From positions 1 through 5,466 of the forward strand of contig JAPUHZ010000011.1 in the NCBI GenBank assembly GCA_027297485.1: 5,466 bases of DNA, given 5' to 3'. The notes under the pieces are model-generated. The model did no database searches and was not told the DNA's origin. It saw only the letters and a list, made by a program, of their open reading frames with translations. Source of the stretch: Deltaproteobacteria bacterium (GTDB lineage: Bacteria; Desulfobacterota_B; Binatia; UBA9968). The position numbers and the translations under genes are program-made. This document shows, piece by piece, positions 1 through 5,171 of the stretch; position 1 is the stretch's first letter; each line of letters begins with the position of its first letter.

Positions 1-350
1 ATCCGGGCCGAAAACCAGGCCGGTGGAATTGTCGAGCCCGCCGCTCTGTGCCGACACAAACGCGTCGATGAATGCCCCCGTCGTGCCGTCGTAGCGCAAC
101 ACTGCGTCGGAGAAATCGCTGCTGACGTAGAGGTGGCCATCCGGGAAAACCAGGCCGGTAGGAGCATTGAGCCCGCCGCTCTGTGTCGACACAAACGCGT
201 TGAGGAACGCCCCCGTCGTGCCGTCGTAGCGCAACACTGCGGCGGTGTTGATGCTGCTGACGTAGAGGTGGTCATCCGGGCCGAAAACCAGGCCGACGGG
301 CTTCCCGAGCCCGCCGCTCCCTGCCGGCACATACGTGTCGATAAATGAAC
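1..350 (-). repeat. In-gene tandem repeat, period 135-138 bp
   Basis: Three units (the last cut by the window edge) lie inside the propeller-like gene. The anchor GAGCCCGCCGCT on the plus strand begins at 34, 169 and 307, giving spacings of 135 and 138. The 3-base difference comes from a missing codon in the middle unit, which reads VFPD where the other two read VFGPD. Long stretches are identical at DNA level, including about 30 bases encoding the VLRYDGTTGA part of units 1 and 2. This points to recent duplication or gene conversion. Confidence 0.85.
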
Positions 351-441
351 CAGGCTGCTGAGCCCTGGCCGGCAGTGCGCCGGCGCCGAGCACGAGGGCG
401 AGCATAAAAACAAGGGCTGTCCTCTGAAGGCTTCGTCGCAT
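1..441 (-). CDS. Secreted beta-propeller-like repeat protein (NHL/Vgb-like), 5' part only
   Basis: The start ATG is at 441-439. The frame stays open for 147 codons to the left edge, so the C-terminus lies outside the window. The N-terminus is a typical Sec signal peptide: a basic MRRSLQR stretch, a hydrophobic core, then a probable cleavage after the residues ARA around position 27. The mature part is made of near-identical units of 45-46 residues, each with SGGL, GLVF-(G)PD, HLYVSS, VLRYDGTTGAF and FVS motifs. The GLVFGPDDHLYVSS and VLRYDG pattern resembles NHL or streptogramin-lyase-like propeller blades; known relatives are extracellular binding or scaffold proteins. No catalytic residues are visible. 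GAGG at 452-449, seven bases upstream, supports the start. The gene follows the TPR gene after 111 bases, so it may be a separate transcription unit. The fold call is from motifs only. Confidence 0.85.
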   Translation of the reverse strand, partial: MRRSLQRTALVFMLALVLGAGALPARAQQPGSFIDTYVPAGSGGLGKPVGLVFGPDDHLYVSSINTAAVLRYDGTTGAFLNAFVSTQSGGLNAPTGLVFPDGHLYVSSDFSDAVLRYDGTTGAFIDAFVSAQSGGLDNSTGLVFGPD

Positions 442-552
442 CTTAGATCCTCATTTTAGCGGGAGGGGAACGTGCTCGTGAGATCAGGTGGTTGGCAAAC
501 ACACGTCTTGAACCCATCGCCCGACCTTACGCGGTGTCTTCAGGATGAGACA
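442..552. other. Intergenic gap between TPR gene and propeller-like gene
   Basis: This 111-base gap separates two co-directional minus-strand genes. I see no hairpin followed by a T-run on the minus strand, so no intrinsic terminator is apparent after the TPR gene. The minus strand has a TAAAAT hexamer just before the GAGG, but no acceptable -35 box at the right distance. Whether the propeller-like gene has its own promoter cannot be decided. Confidence 0.4.
449..452 (-). promoter_or_regulatory. Ribosome binding site of the propeller-like gene
   Basis: The minus strand reads GAGG, then seven bases (ATCTAAG), then the ATG at 441. It fixes the start of a gene whose other end is outside the window. 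Confidence 0.6.
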
Positions 553-1125
553 TCAATTGCCGCCGGGTCTGGGTGGCGGAGGCGGAAAGGTAGTACCGTT
601 CCCGTTTCTCGTAAGCACATACACCGCCGCTCCTGTCGCCACCGCACCACCACCGATCAAAAGCCACCTCAGCAGACCTGACTCTTTCTCTTTCTCTACA
701 AGAGGCGTTACCACGGTGCGTCTGACCTCTTCTACCAGGTTCTTGTATTGTTCATCCTCAAACTGATCGGGTTTGTAATCGGGAACAAGGGTCAGCAGAT
801 CCGTCAGGGCCGCCCGCGCCCTATCTTCCGATCCCAATTTCAAGTGACTCTTAGCCAGGATTTCGTACGCCAACGGCTTATCTTCGACGTTCAATGCGTT
901 CTGATTGAGACACTCCTGGAGCCGGCTAATGACTGCATCGAAGCGCTCGGCAATATAGAGGTCCGCCGCTTCCGAGATGATGTCTTCACACGGCGCTTGG
1001 TCCTGGGCCTGTACCATGGTTGGCGCCACAAGCAGCGCCAGCACAAGCGCCCATGGACGTAAGAACACACGTCCAGCGATACCATCAGCGGATGCAATGG
1101 AGGGACCAGTGTTGGAAGGTTTCAT
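553..1125 (-). CDS. Exported TPR-like protein with C-terminal membrane segment and Pro-rich tail
   Basis: 190 residues. Residues 1-40 form a signal peptide with an unusually long N-region, a core of ALVLALLVAP type and a likely cut after VQA. Residues 44-113 are helical and fit one to two TPR-type helix pairs (AADLYIAERFDAVISRLQ, then LAYEILAKSHLKLGSEDRA). The following segment LVPDYKPDQF...LVEEVRR resembles the ending seen in many short TPR proteins of FCB bacteria. Residues 152-171 form a Gly/Ala-rich membrane segment, followed by a short tail with PPPPPRPGG. Cys46 and Cys72 could pair in the periplasm. The gene starts 36 bases after the protease gene, so it is probably the fourth gene of the operon. 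No good Shine-Dalgarno precedes the ATG; a GTG at 1068 (residue 20) would give a more ordinary signal peptide. The likely role is a membrane-anchored adaptor, by inference. Confidence 0.85.
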   Translation of the reverse strand: MKPSNTGPSIASADGIAGRVFLRPWALVLALLVAPTMVQAQDQAPCEDIISEAADLYIAERFDAVISRLQECLNQNALNVEDKPLAYEILAKSHLKLGSEDRARAALTDLLTLVPDYKPDQFEDEQYKNLVEEVRRTVVTPLVEKEKESGLLRWLLIGGGAVATGAAVYVLTRNGNGTTFPPPPPRPGGN

Positions 1126-1161
1126 GGCAACGTGCGGATACCAGGGGAGTAGGTAAAGATT

Positions 1162-2125
1162 CTACCGATTCTCCCTCTGAAGCGTTAGGAATTTGACGAA
1201 GATGCTATCGGTTCTGCCGCCGGGAGGAACCATTACCTCACGTTCCCACTCCCCACGGGTGGGATGGACAACCCTCACGGTATGGCTTTTAGCAAGTAAC
1301 GGCAACTCTACCAGTGCCTTGAGTCGCTCTATGATCAGGGTATCGTCTATGAAAAGCTGCCCCCACGGGTAGGCACCGATCACCAGCGTGCCCAGGCTGT
1401 CGGTCGGCGGCGGCGGTTTAGCGCCGATGGGCTTGAGACTGACGCCAAGGCGCCAATCTCCAACAAGGGATGCGTGAATTCTTTCGAAGCTGATGGCCCT
1501 ACAAACTCTACCAGAAGCCCTCTGCACCATCCCTACAAGCTCCCAACGCTCATTAAAGAGTCCTCCCGGAATCTCCTGTCTCACACATGTAGTCAAATTG
1601 AATGGCCTCTCCAACAATGTCTATCACCTTGGGTGAGCTGCTCCGGGGGTAATACCATTTCTCTCCACCTGGAAAACCGATAGGATAGACCGTATCATCT
1701 TTCTTTACATACTTTTCTCCAACAACATAGCCGATTTGATCGACTGGGATTGAATCAACCGGGAAGTTGACCACCTCATTCAAGTTGACGCGTAGCACAG
1801 CCAGGTCTAGAATGCTTTCGAAGCTAAGTCGCTCTGCTTTTACAGAATGGCCGGGCAAAAACTCGAATTCTATCTCCACTTCATCATCCTCAGGCATTCG
1901 GACTACATGCATGGCCGTCGCAATAAAAAGATGATCTCTGTCAAGGTGGAAGATGATTCCTCCACCGGGCTTACTGCTCTTAACATAAACAATCAGGTGC
2001 TTCGCTTGCTCGACATCAGCCCGAGCCTCGTCCATTCTCTCTGGAGAGGGGACGGTGCTCCCCCACCCTCCGAGGATCAGCATAGCAAGCAGAACGATAC
2101 AGCAAAAGTAATCGGTTTTTCTCAT
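1162..2125 (-). CDS. Trypsin-like serine protease with C-terminal PEGA domain, frameshifted at the catalytic motif
   Basis: Two overlapping frames together encode one protein. Frame 1 (2125 to the stop at 1553) has an N-terminal hydrophobic segment (residues 8-20) serving as signal or anchor, then a chymotrypsin-fold protease. The triad is His73 in TAMHVV, Asp107 in LDLAVLRV and Ser186 in ETGDSG. After Ser186 this frame gives RTL and stops. Frame 2 supplies GGLFNERWELVGMV, the normal continuation of trypsin-family proteases, and runs to a TAG at 1162. Dropping one G at 1565-1567 yields GDSGGLF and a 320-residue protein. Behind a PPPPT linker, residues about 245-312 form a PEGA domain (GTLVIGAYPWGQLFIDD start, HTVRVVHP, then VPPGG), a small beta fold often found in envelope proteins. 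The start at 2125 overlaps the upstream stop as ATGA and has GGGGAGG six bases before it. Mutation, sequence error or programmed +1 shift are all possible. The substrate is unknown. Confidence 0.88.
1565..1567 (-). other. One-base frameshift inside the GDSGG codons
   Basis: On the minus strand the Ser186 codon TCC (1570-1568) is followed by GGGAGGACTC. Read as is, this gives GRTL and a TAA at 1555-1553. With one G of 1567-1565 skipped it reads GGA GGA CTC TTT, completing GDSGGLF and leading into 133 further residues including the PEGA domain. The total coding length of 964 bases is exactly one more than a multiple of three. Confidence 0.85.
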
Positions 2126-3291
2126 GAGAATCCTCCCCAAAAGCGGAGTGTTAAAAAGATCAGACTGAACACCGATATCACGGTTCCCCAGAGTAGTTCG
2201 AGACCGTGATGCACACTGAGCCATTCTAAATAGGTCGGCATAAGGTTTCTTTGGCTTGCGCCCGTACCAAGGCTCATGCCATGAACACGACCTCGAAACC
2301 TAAGTAATATGACCCCCCCATACACTTGAAGCGTGCGAATCTGACCGGTGGATTCCTCGAAGACAATCGTTTCTCCAGGACGAAGGGGGTACTCCTTGCC
2401 GTTAAGCGACTCAAGGTAAAGCGTGCCGGACAAGATGGTAGATACACGACGAATAAGTGTACGATCAGGATCCATGAATTCATCAATACGAAAAAACGAG
2501 AGATTGTTTGCAGAAAGTTGCGGCGAGAACGCATGCGGCGAGGTGTCTGGAAACGTCAAGTCCAAATCGACCCATTGCGAGTCGGACCTCAGCGTTACCG
2601 ACCGGGGAAAAGAACAGTTGAGTTGCTCTGGCCGCGTACCGGTTACGTTGACCTTGATGCCGCCGTCGATGTGGGTCTGTAACTCCAGGCTGTCGGTCAG
2701 CAAGGACAACCGGTACTGCTTTGAGATCTCGGTATGACGCAATCGCAACCGGGTATCAGCAAAAATGACCACTGGAGCCAGCGTTATGACCCCCGGGCGT
2801 TCCCCGTCGGAAACGGTGGCTAAGCGAACCGATACGTCGGACACCGGGTAGGACGATGCTGCGGCCTGCCGGCAGGCTTGAGGAAGCTGAACCTCGGATA
2901 GCCCAGAGACGCCCAATACCGCGAGATTGGTAGAGTTAGTTAGTACTTGCTCTACGGGGGAGACGAAGCCGAACTCAGACACCACCAGATTCAGTTCGAT
3001 TTCTGCTTCCTCAAGGTGGTTCACAAGCAAAAGCGTTACGATCACTAAGGCAAACAGGAAAACCATTACCACCAACCCGATTCGGCGCGGCCTCGACACC
3101 GCGCTGATTTCAGCAAGGCGCGCCAGGCGTTCCAGTTGCTCCATCTGTTCTTTAGAAACCGAGCCTTTGGCGTTGAGGGCTTCTTCGCTCAACGATCTGG
3201 CCTGGCTATTCAGTTCCTTCCTCAGCTTGCCTTCTCCGAGGTTCAGCAAGCCTTTGAGCGTTTCTTTGAGGTATTCAAAAAAACCTTTCAT
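2122..3291 (-). CDS. Two-pass membrane protein with large periplasmic beta-rich domain, unknown family
   Basis: 389 residues, not recognised as a named family. Residues 1-70 are charged and helical (LKETLKGLL, KEQMEQLERLARLAE), have no signal peptide and end in RPRR. Residues 71-91 form a strong membrane segment. Residues 92-365 are mostly beta-like and contain only two cysteines (140 and 226), which could form a disulfide. Residues about 366-384 form a second membrane segment just before the C-terminus. The positive-inside rule puts both ends in the cytoplasm and the central domain outside. Residues about 285-335 (GTLYLESLNGKEYPLRPGE, then GGVILLRFRGRV) read like a beta-barrel or sandwich module, with a distant flavour of FecR-type repeats. 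Its ATG overlaps the previous stop as ATGA, and its TGA overlaps the protease start the same way, so three products are probably made in a coupled ratio. Its role may be transmembrane signalling or scaffolding; that is inference. Confidence 0.85.
   Translation of the reverse strand: MKGFFEYLKETLKGLLNLGEGKLRKELNSQARSLSEEALNAKGSVSKEQMEQLERLARLAEISAVSRPRRIGLVVMVFLFALVIVTLLLVNHLEEAEIELNLVVSEFGFVSPVEQVLTNSTNLAVLGVSGLSEVQLPQACRQAAASSYPVSDVSVRLATVSDGERPGVITLAPVVIFADTRLRLRHTEISKQYRLSLLTDSLELQTHIDGGIKVNVTGTRPEQLNCSFPRSVTLRSDSQWVDLDLTFPDTSPHAFSPQLSANNLSFFRIDEFMDPDRTLIRRVSTILSGTLYLESLNGKEYPLRPGETIVFEESTGQIRTLQVYGGVILLRFRGRVHGMSLGTGASQRNLMPTYLEWLSVHHGLELLWGTVISVFSLIFLTLRFWGGFS
2132..2138 (-). promoter_or_regulatory. 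Ribosome binding site of the protease gene
   Basis: GGGGAGG lies six bases before the ATG at 2125 and inside the end of the upstream gene. It selects this start over the in-frame ATG at 2224, which would overlap the upstream gene by 103 bases and place 33 residues before the hydrophobic segment. Confidence 0.75.
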
Positions 3292-4106
3292 CTTCTCTCT
3301 GAGTTTTTAGGGTCTACGCGGTGGTGATAAAACAAAAGCTTGGCCCCCGTTGACCCACCGGTTCTAAGCGTGGCCGCGAACTCGAGATGGTATATCCCAG
3401 ACGGCTGATCCCTCAGTTCAGAGATTGAAATCGCTATCCTTCGCTGAGCCGGGTAATAGCCCCCTTCTTCTAAGACTTTTCCGTCCCAGTCCGGAAGGGG
3501 AGACCCGAGTTGCCCATCCTCCTCTACCGGCGCCAGACTGACGAAAACATCGACCAACTCAAAAGCCGGCAAGAGTACGACTTGATACGTTCCAGATCGG
3601 GAGGGTCCCACGTCTTGTCGAATACGGAGCGGCAGATAAACCCTTCTCTCGATGCCTCCTACGAGGAACGAGCTCCAACCAACAATGCCCAGGTCTATCT
3701 GGGAGATTTCCAAGGCTGCAAGGAGATTCGTTGGCCAGAGATAGGAGGAGCTTCCGGAAATGATATCCATCCGATAATAGAGCCGTGGCCTGATCCCATA
3801 AACCCGCACGTGAACACTGTCATCGCCGGGGGCAGTCCACTCCACGTTCAAATTTATGCCCGAGTTGTAATCGTAGTCTTCGAAGGATTCTGTCAAAGAC
3901 GCAACGAGTAGAGGAGTGCCGCTGACCTCTTTAATGTACCTTCCCTCACAACGACCTTCACGGAGACGGTAAGCAAGCAAATCATCCGCGAGCGCGCCCA
4001 GTTGCGAGTCACAGGGGCTTTGAGCAAAAACAGGCATCCCGAGTAGGGACTGCAGCAGGCACAGCAATACTATTGAAGAAATGAAAGAGCGGTGGATCCG
4101 ATACAT
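3288..4106 (-). CDS. Secreted beta-rich protein, unknown family; first gene of the operon
   Basis: 272 residues, no family recognised. Residues 1-28 are a clear Sec signal peptide: MYRIHR basic start, hydrophobic core, probable cut after VFA. The mature protein starts with a short helical region bracketed by Cys32 and Cys53 (CDSQLGALADDLLAY, then GRCEGRYIKE), likely disulfide-bonded. Two beta-rich parts follow: about 65-125 with LNVEWTAPGDDSVHVRVYG, and about 175-262 with SGTYQVVLLPAFELVDVFVSLAP and PSGIYHLEFAATLRTGG. The last shows an Ig-like or jelly-roll strand pattern. No catalytic motif is visible. The start has GAGGAGG six bases upstream. The stop overlaps the start of the two-pass membrane protein gene (ATGA), so the two are translationally coupled and probably interact in the periplasm or at the cell surface, by inference. 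Confidence 0.87.
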   Translation of the reverse strand: MYRIHRSFISSIVLLCLLQSLLGMPVFAQSPCDSQLGALADDLLAYRLREGRCEGRYIKEVSGTPLLVASLTESFEDYDYNSGINLNVEWTAPGDDSVHVRVYGIRPRLYYRMDIISGSSSYLWPTNLLAALEISQIDLGIVGWSSFLVGGIERRVYLPLRIRQDVGPSRSGTYQVVLLPAFELVDVFVSLAPVEEDGQLGSPLPDWDGKVLEEGGYYPAQRRIAISISELRDQPSGIYHLEFAATLRTGGSTGAKLLFYHHRVDPKNSERR

Positions 4107-4112
4107 GGTAAG

Positions 4113-4119
4113 CCTCCTC
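4113..4119 (-). promoter_or_regulatory. Ribosome binding site of the 272-aa secreted protein gene
   Basis: GAGGAGG is placed six bases before the ATG at 4106. It is the strongest Shine-Dalgarno in the window and fixes the start of the first gene of the operon. Confidence 0.75.
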
Positions 4120-4225
4120 GCCGTGATATGACAGAAGGATTTTTCTATCTCCGAAAGGGCAAACTACAGCAGAGGATCTATTCCCTGTCTTGACCTGCTT
4201 TTGGTTAATGAAAGATAAACCAATT

Positions 4226-4254
4226 CTTATACTGATTTCAAGTGGCATTGTCCG
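4226..4254 (-). promoter_or_regulatory. Candidate promoter of the envelope protease operon
   Basis: The minus strand has CGGACA (4254-4249), a 17-base spacer and TATAAG (4231-4226), about 120 bases before the first gene. An overlapping alternative is TTGAAA (4241-4236), 18 bases and TATCTT (4217-4212). Both are sigma-70-style matches. Many Bacteroidota use a different consensus (TTTG and TANNTTTG), so this call is weak if the host is one. The AT-rich stretch around 4195-4245 does stand out from its surroundings. Confidence 0.35.
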
Positions 4255-4259
4255 AATGT

Positions 4260-4296
4260 TCAAACCCAAAGGATTGGGGAAACCCTTTGGGTTTGA
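4260..4296. repeat. Perfect 13-bp inverted repeat upstream of the operon
   Basis: The arm TCAAACCCAAAGG (4260-4272) is repeated exactly inverted as CCTTTGGGTTTGA (4284-4296) around an 11-base loop. Neither strand has a T-run after the stem, so it does not fit a classical intrinsic terminator. It sits directly upstream of the candidate -35 box, so it could be an operator or an RNA structure that ends read-through from the right. Confidence 0.7.
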
Positions 4297-4477
4297 GCGT
4301 TTACCGCCGTTGTACCTCAAGGACATTACGAGAGCCCATCGGTATTAGGGCGTACTGACATTGAGCATGAAGGGTGGATTGACTACGTCAGTCGGCTTCG
4401 CCTCGTGTGACGGATCAAGGCGCTTTTTGAGACGCGAGCGCATCGTGCCACAGGAGGGCAACGCCCGAGTGACGCCC

Positions 4478-4504
4478 GTAAAAAAGCAACGCCCAGAGGA
4501 CGTG
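4478..4504. repeat. Direct repeat motifs, copy 1
   Basis: GTAAAAAAGCAAC (4478-4490) overlaps ACGCCCAGAGGACGTG (4489-4504). Both motifs recur exactly at 4823-4867 but in the opposite order. A weaker relative, GCAACGCCCGAGTGACG, begins about 27 bases earlier (near 4458), and CCCCCAGAGGACC lies shortly after (near 4516-4528). This looks like a decayed tandem repeat. Confidence 0.6.
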
Positions 4505-4638
4505 GTTTTGCTTGGCCCCCAGAGGACCCCCCTTGCCTGCCTGGCAGAAAAGGCCACACTATCCTCTTTCGCCTATCGCCCGCGATAACGTAGCTGCTCG
4601 GGGGGGACTCCGTGGTTGTTGGGGATATCGATGAAGCG

Positions 4639-4757
4639 TGACCTTTTAATCGGGCGAGGCGTCATCGAATCTGCGCGCCGCTGAAGCGGCCACTACGAGC
4701 CGGCTTGTAGTCGTCGCTTCAGCGACGTTCGAGGCCGTACCTGATTAAAAAGGATCA
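4639..4757. repeat. REPIN-like element: two inverted REP units within short terminal inverted repeats
   Basis: Two units of the form GTAGT-N3-CGCTTCAGCG-N-CG lie head to head. One runs leftward on the minus strand from 4696 to 4676, the other rightward on the plus strand from 4707 to 4727. They match at 18 of 21 positions, and each is a GTAG head followed by a palindrome (GCCGCT-tc-AGCGGC and GTCGCT-tc-AGCGAC). The C-G pair in one stem is T-A in the other, a compensatory change. The 10-bp arms CGCTGAAGCG (4679-4688) and CGCTTCAGCG (4715-4724) also pair with each other. The block is framed by TGACCTTTTAATC (4639-4651) and an inverted near-copy at 4743-4757. A GTAG head plus palindrome is the signature of REP sequences moved by RAYT (TnpA-REP) transposases; no RAYT gene is in this window. 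Confidence 0.65.
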
Positions 4758-4822
4758 TGCATACCCCTTCGACCAGGGTTGTCACACGGAGCCAATTCCC
4801 GGCAGCGCCCCTGTCTGTGACC

Positions 4823-4867
4823 ACGCCCAGAGGACGTGACTTTTCAGGAAACCAGTAAAAAAGCAAC
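4823..4867. repeat. Direct repeat motifs, copy 2
   Basis: ACGCCCAGAGGACGTG (4823-4838) is followed 16 bases later by GTAAAAAAGCAAC (4855-4867). The order is swapped relative to copy 1, as expected if both derive from a tandem array with a unit of roughly 43-45 bases or from rearranged dispersed repeats. Confidence 0.6.
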
Positions 4868-4961
4868 ACCGAGCCGGGGAAAATCGGGCCACACGAGGGC
4901 GTAGCCCGGTAGTAAATCGGCCTTTCAGAATCAATGTCATACCAGTTCTGAGAAATGATTG

Positions 4962-5017
4962 TGCAAAGCCAGGATGTCATCCCGGCCCCCGAGCCGGGAT
5001 GACATCCTGGCTTTGCA
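4962..5017. repeat. Perfect 25-bp inverted repeat with 6-base loop
   Basis: The left arm 4962-4986 begins TGCAAAGCCAGG and ends ATCCCGGC. The right arm 4993-5017 is its exact reverse complement; the loop is CCCCGA. It would form a very stable hairpin in DNA or RNA on either strand. Its minus-strand transcript lies about 155 bases after the stop of the T9SS-cargo gene, so it could also protect or end that mRNA. Confidence 0.9.
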
Positions 5018-5027
5018 AGACCTTGAG

Positions 5028-5048
5028 ATCCCGGATCAAGTCCGGGAT
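5028..5048. repeat. Small palindrome of the same repeat family
   Basis: ATCCCGGA (5028-5035), loop TCAAG, TCCGGGAT (5041-5048). It shares the TCATCCCGG / CCGGGATGA core with the larger hairpin next to it, so the element interior probably grew by duplication of one palindromic core. Confidence 0.8.
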
Positions 5049-5171
5049 GACACAAGAGAATGCACAATAATTATAAAGAACTGGTATCAGTACGCCCTGG
5101 ACAGAAAACAAACCCGTATGCCACAAAATCCTATACTTTGCCAATCGATTTCGCACCTACGCCCTCTACCT

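Larger units (their letters stand above)
4939..5087. mobile_element. MITE-like element with 27-bp terminal inverted repeats and nested palindromes
   Basis: The left end (4939-4965) and the reverse complement of the right end (5061-5087) match at 22 of 27 bases: ATACCAGTTCT, eight variable bases, ATTGTGCA. Inside are a perfect 25-bp-arm hairpin (4962-5017) and a smaller one (5028-5048). The interior matches a widely dispersed bacterial repeat that translates as CHPGLDPGS. TA dinucleotides border the CCAG...CTGG ends at 4940-4941 and 5085-5086, which would fit an IS630/Tc1-type target duplication, but a two-base duplication is weak evidence. There is no transposase, so the element is non-autonomous. 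Confidence 0.65.
4107..5171. other. Gene-free repeat-rich region between operon and T9SS-cargo gene
   Basis: About 1.07 kb with no protein I can support. From left to right it holds the operon leader and candidate promoter (4107-4254), a perfect hairpin (4260-4296), unexplained sequence with degenerate GCCC-GAGGAC repeats (about 4458-4529), a REPIN-like unit (4639-4757), a second copy of the direct repeat motifs (4823-4867) and a MITE-like element (4939-5087). The stretches 4300-4457, 4530-4638 and 5088-5171 show nothing I can interpret. The small frames here have no start signals and translate repeats on both strands, so I treat them as noise. Confidence 0.6.

Noticed and set aside
1..350. 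CRISPR array
   Set aside because: The repeat period is 135-138 bases, the repeats are in frame and encode protein, and there are no short unique spacers.
748..1062. Plus-strand 104-codon frame opposite the TPR gene
   Set aside because: It is an antisense shadow; the minus-strand frame has a signal peptide, helices and a membrane segment.
2126..2224. Longer N-terminus of the protease (start at 2224)
   Set aside because: It would overlap the upstream gene by 103 bases and put 33 residues before the hydrophobic segment, while the ATG at 2125 has a strong ribosome site and an ATGA overlap.
4260..4296. Intrinsic terminator
   Set aside because: The stem is perfect but no T-run follows on either strand.
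4009..4326. 105-codon minus-strand frame upstream of the 272-aa gene
   Set aside because: It overlaps the signal peptide region of a well-supported gene in another frame, crosses the candidate promoter and hairpin, and has no protein features.
4345..4588. Overlapping 70- and 75-codon frames on both strands
   Set aside because: Both translate the degenerate repeat zone, lack start signals and show low-complexity composition; neither reads like a folded protein.
4693..5067. 124-codon minus-strand frame containing CHPGLDPGS and CHPGSGAGMT
   Set aside because: It is a translation of the MITE-like palindromes and part of the REPIN-like unit. This peptide is a well-known artefact of dispersed repeats, and no ribosome site or conserved domain is present.
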